Positions 45,714 through 54,291 of a DNA stretch of 64,000 bases are shown one piece after another. The position numbers and the translations under genes are program-made. Below the pieces are notes generated by a model. The model was given only the letters and a program-made list of their open reading frames with translations, was not told the origin of the DNA and made no database searches. Source of the DNA: Solirubrobacter sp963724195. GTDB lineage: Bacteria > Actinomycetota > Thermoleophilia > Solirubrobacterales > Solirubrobacteraceae. Where the stretch lies: NCBI GenBank assembly GCA_963724195.1, contig CAVRTQ010000013.1, positions 1 through 64,000 on the forward strand, read 5' to 3'. Each line of letters begins with the position of its first letter. The first letter of the stretch is position 1.

Positions 45714-45875
45714 CGCCTGCGTGTCGTCTCACGCTCGTTTTTCGATAGTCAAACGACTCGCTCTCACCGAGCGCGGCCTCCGGCTGGCGCACGGGCCGGC
45801 CCCGCGGACACGTAGCGACGCGCGCGGCTGCGCCGGCGAGCCCGGCCACCGCCGGCTCCGACTGCCCCACGGACT

Positions 45876-46235
45876 CCGCGGGCGCGCCGCTGCGCCGGCG
45901 AGCGCGGCCAGGCCACGATCGAGGTCATCGGCCTGCTCCCGCTGATCGTCCTGCTCGCGCTCGTCGGCTTCACCGTCGTCGCGTCCTTCACCGCCCACGA
46001 ACAGGCGGGCGAAGCCGCGGGCGCCGGCGCGCTCGCGCTGTTGCAGGGCGGCACCGACCCCCGCACCGCGGCCCGCGAAGCCCTCCCCAAGTCCGTCCGC
46101 TCCCGCGCGACCATCACGCTCTCCGGCCGCCGCATCCACGTCCGCGTCCGCCCCCGCACCGCCCTCCCGATCCCCGGCCTGTCCGCCCGCCTCGCCGGCA
46201 CCGCCCACGCCGACGCCGGCCCCTCCACGCCATGA
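45876..46235 (+). CDS. Second TadE-like protein, start hidden
   Basis: From about 45894 the frame reads GERGQATIEVIGLLPLIVLLALVGFTVVASF, the TadE motif again, then HEQAGEAAGAGALALLQGGTD and an exported part ending in AHADAGPSTP. No ATG, GTG or TTG occurs in frame before 46041; a related text (VKRLALTERGLRLAHG) sits in another frame near 45760, and a 22-nt near-repeat with a 62-nt offset (45827 and 45889) lies here, so the N-terminus is disturbed by an indel or duplication. Stop overlaps the next ATG by 4 nt. Confidence 0.6.
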   Translation, partial: PRARRCAGERGQATIEVIGLLPLIVLLALVGFTVVASFTAHEQAGEAAGAGALALLQGGTDPRTAAREALPKSVRSRATITLSGRRIHVRVRPRTALPIPGLSARLAGTAHADAGPSTP

Positions 46236-47282
46236 GCCGCGTCCTCGACTTCTTCCTCGCCCCACCCGACCCGGCGCCCGCGCCACCCGGCCCGTTCACG
46301 TCTCCCCCTCGGCGCCCTCCGGCGCGTCCCCGTTGGCCTCGCCGTCGCCGCCGCTCGCGCCGCCCGTCGCCGCCCGCGTCGCGTCCCGCCGTCGCGCTCG
46401 GTCGCGTCCGTGCGTCGCGCCGCTCGGTCGCCGTCGCCGCGCCCGTCGGCGCTCGCCGCGTCGGTGTCGCCCGTCGCGCCGCCGCTCGCGTCGGCGACTT
46501 CGCTCATCGCTGGGCCGGGCCCGGACGCACGACCGGTGGACGTGCCGGCCGGAATCCTGGTGCCGACCGTCCCGTCGTTGCCCGGCTCGCCCACGCCGCC
46601 GGTCGGCGCGCCGCTGGGTCCCTTCGTCCCGCGGGCGTCGTCGTTGCCGCCGTCACCCACGACCCTCGCACGACGCCAGCGCAAGCGTCGCGGGCGGGGG
46701 TCGGAGGCGCCGCCCCTTGCGCCGCCGTCCCACGCCGACTTCACCGCGATCACCGGCGCCGCGGTGCTGGGTCGGTCGCGCGAGGCGGAGCCGGTCGCGG
46801 CGGCGTTGGCGCTCGTGCTGCGGCGGGAGACGCGGTCGAAGGCGGCGACCGTCGCGGTGATCGGGCCGCCGTTGCCCGAGGCGAGCGGTGGGGGAGGGGC
46901 GGGACGGCGGATCGCGGCGCGGCTCGAGGCGCACGGACTCGAGCCGCGTGTGCGCGGGCGGCTCGCGTGGGTGCGGCTCGATCCCGCGTCGCCCGATCTG
47001 GCGAGCCTCGCGTGGCAGGTCACGCTGCTCGCGGCGCCGGTCGTGTTCGCGGTCACGGCGCCGCGGACGCCCGCGATCGACGCGGCGCTGGTCGAGCAGG
47101 ACCTCGTGGTGCTCGTGACCGGCGAACCGGACGGGGCGCTGGCGGCCGCCGCGGTGGCGGGGCTCGGCCGGGTGGTCACTGCCCGGCCGCTCTCACGCGG
47201 CCTCGGGCGTGAGCTCTCGCGCGCCGGCGTGCGTCCCGCCGCGCCCATCCGCACGTTGCTCCAGGCCGGAGGTCCGAGATGA
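46232..47282 (+). CDS. Hypothetical protein of the Tad-like locus, frameshifted
   Basis: ATG 46232 (ATGA overlap) opens SRVLDFFLAPPDPAPAPPGP, a Pro-rich cytoplasmic stretch that slips frame twice before 46410. The C-terminal 200 residues are well formed: DFTAITGAAVLGRSREAEPV, KAATVAVIGPPLP, a Gly-rich loop GGGGAGRRIAARLEAHG, VRLDPASPDLASLAWQVTLL, VVFAVTAPRTPAIDAAL, DLVVLVTGEPDGALAAAAV. The strand-loop-helix order recalls ParA/TadZ-type Rossmann ATPases, but no Walker Lys motif is present, so a degenerate TadZ-like protein is only a suggestion. Stop overlaps the fusion gene ATG by 4 nt. Confidence 0.5.
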
Positions 47283-48580
47283 GGCGGGGAGACGCCTGGC
47301 GCCGAACCCAGGGTCAGGCGTCGATCCTGCTGATCGGTGGCCTCGCCGGGGTGCTCATCGCCGTCGTGATCGCCGGCGCGGTGGCGATGGCCGTCGGCCG
47401 GGAGGCGGCGGCCCAGCGCGCCGCGGACCTGGCCGCGGTCGCGGGCGCGAAGGCGATGCACGCGAACTACCAGCGGCTCTTCGAGCCCGCGTTCATCGAC
47501 GACGTGCCGAACCCGCGGCACCTGACCAAGGCCGACTACCTCAACCTGGGCCGGGCGGCAGCCCGTGCGACGGCCACGGCGAATGGCGCGCCGCACACCG
47601 TGATCTCCTTCCCGGACGAGTCCACGATCGCGCCGGTCCGGATCAAGGTCGCGGTGCGTGAGACCGTCGAGGTGGGCCGCGAACGGGCCCGCATCCGCGT
47701 CGACGCCGAGGCGCAACTCGGCGCCTCGGCTCAGATCGGGTTCGCGCACGGTGGGGGCTACGAAGGCCCGCTTGCGTATCGCCAGGGCAAACCGATGCGT
47801 CCCGACGTCGCGCAGGCCTTCGACCGGATGGAGCAGGCCGCCCGGCAGGACGGGGTCGCGCTCGCCATCAACAGCGGCTTCCGCTCGGACGCCGAACAGG
47901 CGGTGCTGTTCGCCCGCAACCCGAACCCGAAGATGGTCGCGCCGCCCGGCCAGTCGCTGCACCGCAACGGCACCGAGCTCGACCTCGGCCCACCGGCCGC
48001 CTACGGCTGGCTTGATGCCAACGGCGGGCGCTTCCACTTCGTCCAGAGGTACTCGTGGGAGGACTGGCACTGGGGATACACGTTGAACGCGGGTTCGCAC
48101 GGAGGCGGCGACGGCAAGGCGGGAATCGGTCGCGGCGCAGTCCCGAACTTCGTGCCGGAACGATTCGCCCCCGCGCTCAGAGAAGCCGCCCAGCGCTGGA
48201 ACGTCTCCGCCACGCTCCTCGCCGCGCAGCTCTACGCCGAATCGAACTTCAACCCCTTCGCCCGCTCCGACGCCGGAGCGCAGGGCCTCGCGCAGTTCAT
48301 GCCCGCCACGGCCCGGGCCTACGGCCTCAACGACCCCTTCAACCCGACCTCCGCCATCAACGCCCAGGCGCACCTGATGCGCGACCTGCTCCGCATGTTC
48401 GGCTCCGTGCCGCTGGCGCTGGCGGCCTACAACGCCGGCCCGGCCCCGGTCAGAAGCTGCGGCTGCGTCCCGCCGTACCCCGAGACCCAGGGCTACGTCG
48501 CCCGCATCCTCGGCCTCATGTCCGGCGCCGGTCAGCCAATTGCGCCCGGCGACGCCCTGACCGTCCGCCTGGTCTCGTGA
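47279..48580 (+). CDS. Fusion: TadE/TadG-like anchor + VanY-type DD-carboxypeptidase + lytic transglycosylase
   Basis: 433 residues in one unbroken frame. Residues 10-42: GQASILLIGGLAGVLIAVVIAGAVAMAVG, a Tad-type membrane entry, followed by AAAQRAADLAAVAGA as in TadG/Flp proteins. Residues 165-270: M15 peptidase, with INSGFRSDAEQ, SLHRNGTELDLG (zinc His228 and Asp235) and EDWHWGY (His264). Residues 295-415: SLT domain, AAQLYAESNFNP with catalytic Glu321, GAQGLAQFMPATA and LAAYNAGP. All three parts keep their key residues. It should cut peptide cross-link ends and glycan strands next to the membrane, presumably to open the wall for the pseudopilus or exported product. Confidence 0.85.
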   Translation: MRRGDAWRRTQGQASILLIGGLAGVLIAVVIAGAVAMAVGREAAAQRAADLAAVAGAKAMHANYQRLFEPAFIDDVPNPRHLTKADYLNLGRAAARATATANGAPHTVISFPDESTIAPVRIKVAVRETVEVGRERARIRVDAEAQLGASAQIGFAHGGGYEGPLAYRQGKPMRPDVAQAFDRMEQAARQDGVALAINSGFRSDAEQAVLFARNPNPKMVAPPGQSLHRNGTELDLGPPAAYGWLDANGGRFHFVQRYSWEDWHWGYTLNAGSHGGGDGKAGIGRGAVPNFVPERFAPALREAAQRWNVSATLLAAQLYAESNFNPFARSDAGAQGLAQFMPATARAYGLNDPFNPTSAINAQAHLMRDLLRMFGSVPLALAAYNAGPAPVRSCGCVPPYPETQGYVARILGLMSGAGQPIAPGDALTVRLVS

Positions 48581-48586
48581 AATGGC

Positions 48587-48592
48587 TACGAT
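48587..48592 (+). promoter_or_regulatory. -10 hexamer of the Uma2 gene
   Basis: TACGAT followed by 7 nt and ATG 48600; leaderless spacing that favours ATG 48600 over the in-frame ATG 48582. Confidence 0.5.
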
Positions 48593-48599
48593 CGCACCC

Positions 48600-49164
48600 A
48601 TGGCCTTCGTGCTCGGTGATCGCACGATTCATCCGCTCACCGCGGAACAGGCGATGCAGATGCTCGAGGCCGGGATCATCCCGGAGGACAATCGGCTCGA
48701 GTTGCTCCACGGCGTGCTCACGGAGAAAGCCGTGAAGAGCCCGGAGCACTGCGAGCTGAAGAACCGGCTCGTCGAGTGGCTCTGGAACGCGGAGGAACAT
48801 CGCGTCCGAGTGGAGGGCGTGCTGCGGGTGGCGGACGACACCTCGTTGCCCGAGCCCGACATCGCGGTGGTGGAGCGGACCGACTACCTGCACGAACATC
48901 CCGTACGGCGCGCTGCTGGTGATCGAGGTCGCGAAGACGTCGTTGAAGATCGACTCCGAGATCAAGCCCCCGCTCTACGCCGGTGCTGGAGTCCCCGACT
49001 GCTGGGTCGTCGACGTCGTGGCCCGGCGGGTGCGCGTATTCCGCGACCCGAGTGCCGACGGGTACGCGAGCTACTCCACCCACGGCCCCACCGGCACGCT
49101 CCAGCCCCTCGCCGTCGACGTCGAACCGCTGGACCTCGCGGCCCTGTTCGACGGCCTGCGCTGA
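48600..49164 (+). CDS. Uma2-family (DUF820) endonuclease-like protein, one frameshift
   Basis: About 187 residues. Start FVLGDRTIHPLTAEQAMQML, then EDNRLELLHGVLTEK, PEPDIAVVE (the PDxxV/D motif of the PD-(D/E)XK core), a slip near 48900, then LLVIEVAKTSLKID (the ExxxS) and GAGVPDCWVVDV. Uma2 proteins have a nuclease fold and are widespread, but their role is unknown. A single gene here, leaderless; not part of the Tad-like locus although it follows 19 nt after it. Confidence 0.7.
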
Positions 49165-49266
49165 GAGAAGTCCACACCCAAGCGTTTCCATCCGCCGCCG
49201 CCCTTCCGTAGCGTGCGTCCCGCCGGTAGTGAAGGGTCTGGAGGGGACTTGGCCAGAGGGGGAAAC

Positions 49267-51362
49267 GTGCTGCAACGAACCAAGCTCGTCGCCGGGCTCG
49301 CGGTGACCGCCGCGCTGCTCGTGCCGGGCGTCGCTCAGGGGAAGACCACGCTCGTGGAGGTCGAGGCGACCAGCCACGCCGTGCTCCATCACCTGGAGTC
49401 GCTCGGGCTCGACGTCACGTACGAGGGTGATGACCGCACGGAGGTGATGCTCCACGGTCCGGAGGACAAGGAGATCCTCGCGGACACGGGCTACGCGTAC
49501 AAGGTCCTGATCGAGGACATGGACGGCGCCAACGACGCACTACGGCTCGCGCGCGAGGATGCCGCGCAGGCGCGGGCCGAGCCGGGATCGCGCCGCTGTC
49601 GACGCTGCCGACGGGCCGCGTCGCCTACCGCACGCTGACCGACATCAACGCCGAGCTCCAGCAGCTCGCGACGACCTACCCCGACAAGGTCAAGCTCTTC
49701 ACGCTGAGCAAGACGACGCTGCTCGGCAAGCCGATCTACGGCGTCGAGGTCAGCCACAACGTCGCGACCGCGGCGCGCGCCAAGCCGGCGTTCCTGCTCA
49801 GCGGCGCGCACCACGCCCGCGAGTGGCCGACGGCCGAGTTCACGCTCGAGTTCGTCTGGGACCTGCTGCTCAACGACAAGACGGGCGATGACGCCGACGA
49901 CGCTGCTCGAGAAGGGCAAGCTGATCGCGGTCCCGGTCGTCAACCCGGACGGCTACGACCTCAGCCGCAGCCTGCAGAACGAGCAGAAGCGCAAGAACTG
50001 CCGCATCACGGCCGGCGTCATCCCGACGCTCGCCGAGTGCACGCTGGCCGCGAACGTCAACCGCGGCGTCGACCTCAACCGCAACTACCTCCCGTTCTGG
50101 GGTGGCCCGGGCTCGAGCACGAGCGCCACCGCCTCCAACACGCGCGGTGAGGCCCCGGGCTCCGAGCCGGAGATCCAGGGCATGATCGACCTGCTCAACA
50201 AGAGCAACGTCACGGTCGCGATCAACAACCACACGCCCGACCAGCGCCTGCTGCGCGCGCCGAGCTCCTCCAACGAGCCGCAGATCGTGGCCGACGAGGT
50301 CGCCTACGAGGCGCTGCTGCAGCGTCTGGCCAAGAACCTGCCCGGCTGGGCCGCGGGCCCGTGGACCGACGTCTACTACGAGGCGTCCTCCACCGCCGAG
50401 CAGCAGGCCTACTACGCGTACGGCGCGTTCGGCTTCACGCCCGAGGCGACGCCCGGCTTCTCCGGCGCCGCAGACGTTCCACCCGCCGTACGAGAACGTC
50501 ATCAACAACTACCTGGGCATCGGCACGCGCTACGCCAACCAGACGATGCGCGGGCTCTACTACGACGCGTTCGAGGCCGCCACGGAGGCCGACCTGCACT
50601 CGGTGCTCAAGGGCACCGCGCCCGCGGGCGCCAAGCTCACGCTGAGCAAGTCGACGATGCTCGACACCTCGTCGGTCGTGTGGACGACGGGCCAGCCGGC
50701 CGCAGGTCCGCGCGTTCCCCAACGCGATCGCGCAGACCATCACGGTGCCGGCGAGCGGGACGTTCGAGTGGCACATCAACCCGTCGGGCCGCCCGAGCCA
50801 GTACACCGCGACGCACCTGGACGAGTCCTATGACCTCGTCTGCGCGGCGGCCGACGGCACCGTGCTGGAGCGCACGACGCTGAAGATCGCGCGCGGCCAG
50901 GTCGCGAACCGCAGCCTCTGCACGCCGGGCAGCGTCGGTGGCACGGTCCCGGCGACGCTCGGCCTCACGCTCGGCTCCGCGGCCACCTTCGGGGCGTTCA
51001 CCCCGGGTGTGGCGAAGGAGTACGACGCGTCCGCGCTCGCCAACGTGATCAGCACGGCCGGCAACGCGGCGCTCGCGGTCTCTGACCCGGACCCGGTCGC
51101 CACCGGCAAGCTGGTCAACGGCGCGTTCGCGCTCGCCCAGCCGCTGCGCGCGGCCGCTTCGAGCCCGGCCGGCGGCGCCGGCGCCGCGCTCGCGGCGGTC
51201 GGCGGCTCCGCCAGCCCCACATCTCTGCTGACCTGGTCCGGTCCGGTCAGCAACGACCCGGTGACGGTGGCCTTCAAGCAGGCCATCGGCGCTGGGGACC
51301 CGCTGCGGACGGGGACGTACAGCAAGACGCTGACGTTCACGCTCTCCACCACGAACCCGTAG
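49267..51362 (+). CDS. Secreted M14 zinc carboxypeptidase with surface-type C-terminal domain, frameshifted
   Basis: Signal LQRTKLVAGLAVTAALLVPGVAQG after GTG 49267 (AGAGGGGG box). A propeptide-like part (HHLESLGLDVTYEG) precedes the peptidase: TLTDINAELQQLATTYPDKV, GAHHAREWPTAE (zinc HxxE), NPDGYDLSRS, NRGVDLNRNYLPFWGG, VAINNHTPDQ (third zinc His), AYGAFGFTPEATPGF (catalytic Glu). Then a linker domain and the last 140 residues shared with the rhamnosidase. Slips near 49585, 49888, 50472 and 50702. Degrades proteins or peptides outside the cell. About 690 residues. Confidence 0.75.
50938..51359 (+). other. C-terminal surface-type domain of the M14 carboxypeptidase
   Basis: About 140 residues: GGTVPATLGLTLG, FTPGVAKEYDAS, AALAVSDPDP, then a Gly/Ala-rich loop absent from the rhamnosidase copy, GAGDPLRTGTYSKTL and LTFTLSTTNP. 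The two copies share long identical blocks, so this is one mobile domain family. Confidence 0.65.
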
Positions 51363-51378
51363 GGAGCGAAGCGTCCGC

Positions 51379-51419
51379 ACCGGCCACCCGCTGGACCCTC
51401 GGGCCGGCGGGTGGCCGGT
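51379..51419 (+). terminator. Terminator after the carboxypeptidase gene
   Basis: A perfect 13-bp stem, ACCGGCCACCCGC (51379-51391) with GCGGGTGGCCGGT (51407-51419), 17 nt after the stop. No T tract. A second small hairpin GCACCC/GGGTGC follows at 51423-51446. Confidence 0.7.
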
Positions 51420-51477
51420 CAGGCACCCAACCTTCGGGGAGGGTGCGTGAGCACCCCCGACTACGCTGGAAACCGTC

Positions 51478-51855
51478 TTGCTGCAGACCTTGTCGTCACC
51501 GTCTCGTCGTTGGGCCGCTTCCGGCCTGCTGATCGCGTTCGGCGCGTTCATCGTGCTCGCGTTCGGGCGCAGTGACGGCTCGTCCGCCGCGGCGGGCTCC
51601 CCGCCGCGCGGGAACGTGAGCGCCTGCGCCGCGCTCAAGGGCGATCCGGCGCGGGAGTGCTATGCCCGCGAGGTCGGGCGCGAGCTGGTCGCGATGAGCG
51701 GCGGCACGCCAAGCATCCTCGCGGCCACCACGAGCACGACGGTGACCTTCGACGGGGCCGACACCACCTCGGCCGCGCTGCTGTGCGAGCTGCACCTGCG
51801 CGTCGGCGCGACCGACGCCGAGCAGGCGTCCTGGACGACGTGGATCGCCCAATGA
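51478..51855 (+). CDS. Short secreted relative of the Cys-repeat lipoprotein
   Basis: 125 residues from TTG 51478. A membrane/signal segment (SGLLIAFGAFIVLAFG) precedes VSACAALKGDPARECYAREVGRELV, which matches the first repeat of the next gene (NTCAGLVQDEGRSCYSREL). A third block LLCELHLRVGATDAEQASW ends it. The stop overlaps the next ATG by 4 nt, so both are made together. The start is uncertain: TACGCT is 10 nt upstream and there is no clear ribosome site. Probably an anchored partner of the lipoprotein. Confidence 0.55.
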   Translation: MLQTLSSPSRRWAASGLLIAFGAFIVLAFGRSDGSSAAAGSPPRGNVSACAALKGDPARECYAREVGRELVAMSGGTPSILAATTSTTVTFDGADTTSAALLCELHLRVGATDAEQASWTTWIAQ

Positions 51856-53054
51856 ACCGCAGTGTCCTGCTCGTCGCGCTCCTGCTGCTGGTGTTCGCCG
51901 GCTGCGGCGGCGGGGACGATCCCCAGCCCGCGCCCGCCGAGCCGACCACGGCGGCGGCGGAGACCGCCGAGCCCACCGCCACCGGCGACCTCAACACGTG
52001 CGCCGGTCTCGTCCAGGACGAGGGCCGCTCCTGCTACTCCCGCGAGCTGGCGGCGATCGTCAACGGCGCGGGCGACCCGCTCGCCGCCGTGGAGGGCATC
52101 ACCAAGGCCGCGTACGCGGACCAGTCCGGGTTCCTGCTCGCCAACTGCCACGGGATCATGCACACCGTCGCGCGCGAGTACGCGCTGCGCACGGGCCTGA
52201 GCCTGGCCAAGCTGATGGACAGCCTGCCGCGCACGAACGACCCGGGCTGCTCGGCCGGTTACGCCCACGGCCTGGTCACGGCCGTCGCGCCCGAGATCGA
52301 GAAGGCCGGCCCGAAGGCCGCGGCCAAGCTGTGCGAGGACTCCGAGACGCGCTACCAGCGCTACTCGTGCACGCACGGCTTCGGGCACGCCTTCATGCGT
52401 CTGAGCAACGAGGAGATCGCGCCCGCGCTGCAGATGTGCGAGCAGCTCGGCTCCGACACCGCCGCCGACTGCTCCCAGGGCATCTACCACGACTACTGGT
52501 TCGCGGTGAACGGCATCGACTCCACCGCCAAGCCGAAGGACATCGTCACCGACCCGCGGGAGCTCTGCGGCGCCCAGCCGGAGCAGTTCGTGCGCGTCTG
52601 CTGGTACCGCTCGTTCGTGGAGACCGCCAAGGGCACCCGCATGGAGTCCGGCGAGCAGCTCGACGAAGCGTGCTCCGGCCTCGAGGGCCTCCAGCGCCAG
52701 GCGTGCATCACCGGTGCGAGCGTGATCGGCCCGCCCGACCCGGTCAACCAGCTCGCGGTCTGCTCCGGGCTGCAGGAGGACACCGACGTGGTCGCCTGCA
52801 TCCGCGGCACGAAGGTCCAGAACCTCATCAACTATCCGCCCGAGATGTCCGTCGAGCTGATCCAGAAGTGCAACGAGATCTTCCGCGGCTCGCTCGCCAT
52901 CGCCTGCGACCGCTGGCTCGGCAAGACCCTCGGCGTCGTCAGCGACGGCGAGTTCCGCACCACCGGGTGCCCCAAGCTCCCCAACGCCCAGGCGCGCAAG
53001 GCGTGCGTCGCGGGCGTGAAGAGCATGGAGGGCCCACTCGTGACCTTCTCGTAG
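51852..53054 (+). CDS. Lipoprotein with eight Cys-Cys hairpin repeats and HGxxH-like motifs
   Basis: 400 residues. Lipobox VFAGC (Cys18), then a Pro/Thr/Ala-rich spacer and a helical body in which pairs of Cys 10-13 residues apart recur about eight times: CAGLVQDEGRSC, CEDSETRYQRYSC, CEQLGSDTAADC, CGAQPEQFVRVC, CSGLEGLQRQAC, CSGLQEDTDVVAC, CNEIFRGSLAIAC, CPKLPNAQARKAC. Four His-containing motifs lie early: NCHGIMH, GYAHGL, CTHGFGHAF and CSQGIYHDY. These could bind a metal or haem; the Cys pairs should be disulfide-linked helical hairpins. I know similar HGxGH text only from uncharacterised proteins. Frame intact. Confidence 0.7.
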   Translation: MNRSVLLVALLLLVFAGCGGGDDPQPAPAEPTTAAAETAEPTATGDLNTCAGLVQDEGRSCYSRELAAIVNGAGDPLAAVEGITKAAYADQSGFLLANCHGIMHTVAREYALRTGLSLAKLMDSLPRTNDPGCSAGYAHGLVTAVAPEIEKAGPKAAAKLCEDSETRYQRYSCTHGFGHAFMRLSNEEIAPALQMCEQLGSDTAADCSQGIYHDYWFAVNGIDSTAKPKDIVTDPRELCGAQPEQFVRVCWYRSFVETAKGTRMESGEQLDEACSGLEGLQRQACITGASVIGPPDPVNQLAVCSGLQEDTDVVACIRGTKVQNLINYPPEMSVELIQKCNEIFRGSLAIACDRWLGKTLGVVSDGEFRTTGCPKLPNAQARKACVAGVKSMEGPLVTFS

Positions 53055-53108
53055 CGGCGCCAAGGCGGGGCCAAGGACCCGCCAACCTCGGTGCGGGAGG
53101 GTCGGCTA

Positions 53109-54291
53109 GTGCCGCTCCGCCACGCGCTGGCTACGCCGGACCTGCGCAGGTTGCAGGCGGCGTGGGCCGCGGCCGCGACGGGCGGGTGGGCGTTCATGGT
53201 GGCGCTCGCCGTGTACGCGTACGGGGAGGGCGGCGCCGCCGCCGTCGGGCTCGCCGCGCTGGTGCGGATGGTGCCCGCCGGGCTCGCCGCCCCGCTGCTC
53301 GGCAAGGCGGCCGACCGCTTCCCGCGCCGGGACGTGCTGCTCGCCTCCACGCTCGCCCGTGCCGTGCTCCTCGGCGCCCTGGCGCTGGCCGCGGCGCTGC
53401 ACGCCTTCCCGCTGGTGCTCGTCCTGGCCGCGCTGTTCACGGTGGCGCAGGCGGCGCACAAGCCTGCCCAGGCCGCGCTCATCCCGCGGCTGGGCCCGCA
53501 CGCCGAGGCGGCGAACGCGCTCTGGACCACGATCGACAACGCCGCGTTCATCCTCGGCGCCCTCGCCGGCGGCGCGCTCGTCGCCACCACCGGCGCGCCC
53601 GTCGCCTTCGCAGCGGCCGCGCTGACCTTCCTGCTCGCCACCTTCCTGCTGGCGAACATAAAGCGGGACTGTCCCTCTTTAGAAACCGCCGCCGAACCTA
53701 AAGGTGCCTGGCACCTTTAAGTTGGCCGGGCTCGATCGGCGGGCGAAGACGCTGGTGGGCGTGCTGAGCGTGAGCACGCTGATCGAGGGCATGGTGGACG
53801 TGCTCGTGGTCGTGACCGCGCTGGAGCTCGTGCACGTGGGGGAGGCCGGTGTGGGCTGGCTGAACGGGGCGTGGGGTGTGGGTGGCGTGGTCGGCGGGGT
53901 GCTCGCCGTCCGGCTGGCCCGCCGCGGGCTGCCGCTCGGCGGCCTGCTGATCGGCGTGCCGCTGGTCGCGCTCGCCGCGCTGCCGTCGCCGGTCGCCGCG
54001 CTCCTCGCGCTGACGGCGCTCGGTGTCGGCTACAGCCTCGTCGAGACCGCGGGCATCACGCGCCTGCAGCGCCTGACCCGCGACGAGCACCGCGCGCGGG
54101 CGTTCGCGGCGCTGGAGTCGACCTACTGGCTGACGACGGGCGCCGGGGCGATGCTCGCCCCGCTGCTCATCCACACGACCGGCGTGCGCGGCGCCCTGCT
54201 CATCGCCGGCGCCGGGCTCCCGCTGACCCTGCTGCTCACGAGGCTTGTGCCGCTGAAGGTCGCCACTGCCGTACGTCCGGCAGCGGTGTGA
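53109..54291 (+). pseudogene. MFS transporter split by a palindromic insertion
   Basis: First half from GTG 53109 (GGGAGGG 9 nt upstream): WAFMVALAVYAYGEGG, RMVPAGLAAPLLGKAADRFPRRDV (motif A), up to LTFLLATFLLA near 53655. Second half from about 53725 in another frame: LDRRAKTLVGVLSVSTLIEGMVDVLVVV, VGGVVGGVLAVRLARRG, to 54291. Between them lie two palindromes (53659-53719). The first frame stops at 53720; the second can start at a GTG inside the palindrome (53704). Each half has about six segments, so function needs both to be made and to assemble. Confidence 0.65.
53659..53719. repeat. Pair of REP-like palindromes inside the MFS gene
   Basis: Palindrome 1 (53659-53681): outer arms TAAAG/CTTTA and inner arms GGGAC/GTCCC. 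Palindrome 2 (53699-53719): perfect 10-bp arms TAAAGGTGCC/GGCACCTTTA around one T. They are 17 nt apart and share the TAAAG...CTTTA ends. Similar short palindromes occur as dispersed repeats moved by REP-associated (RAYT) transposases; no such gene is in the window. AT-rich ends stand out from the 70% GC surroundings. Confidence 0.75.

Noticed and set aside
45764..48625. A 950-codon antisense frame across the Tad-like locus
   Set aside because: Low-complexity Arg/Gly-rich translation; the sense strand has intact catalytic motifs and overlapping start and stop codons.
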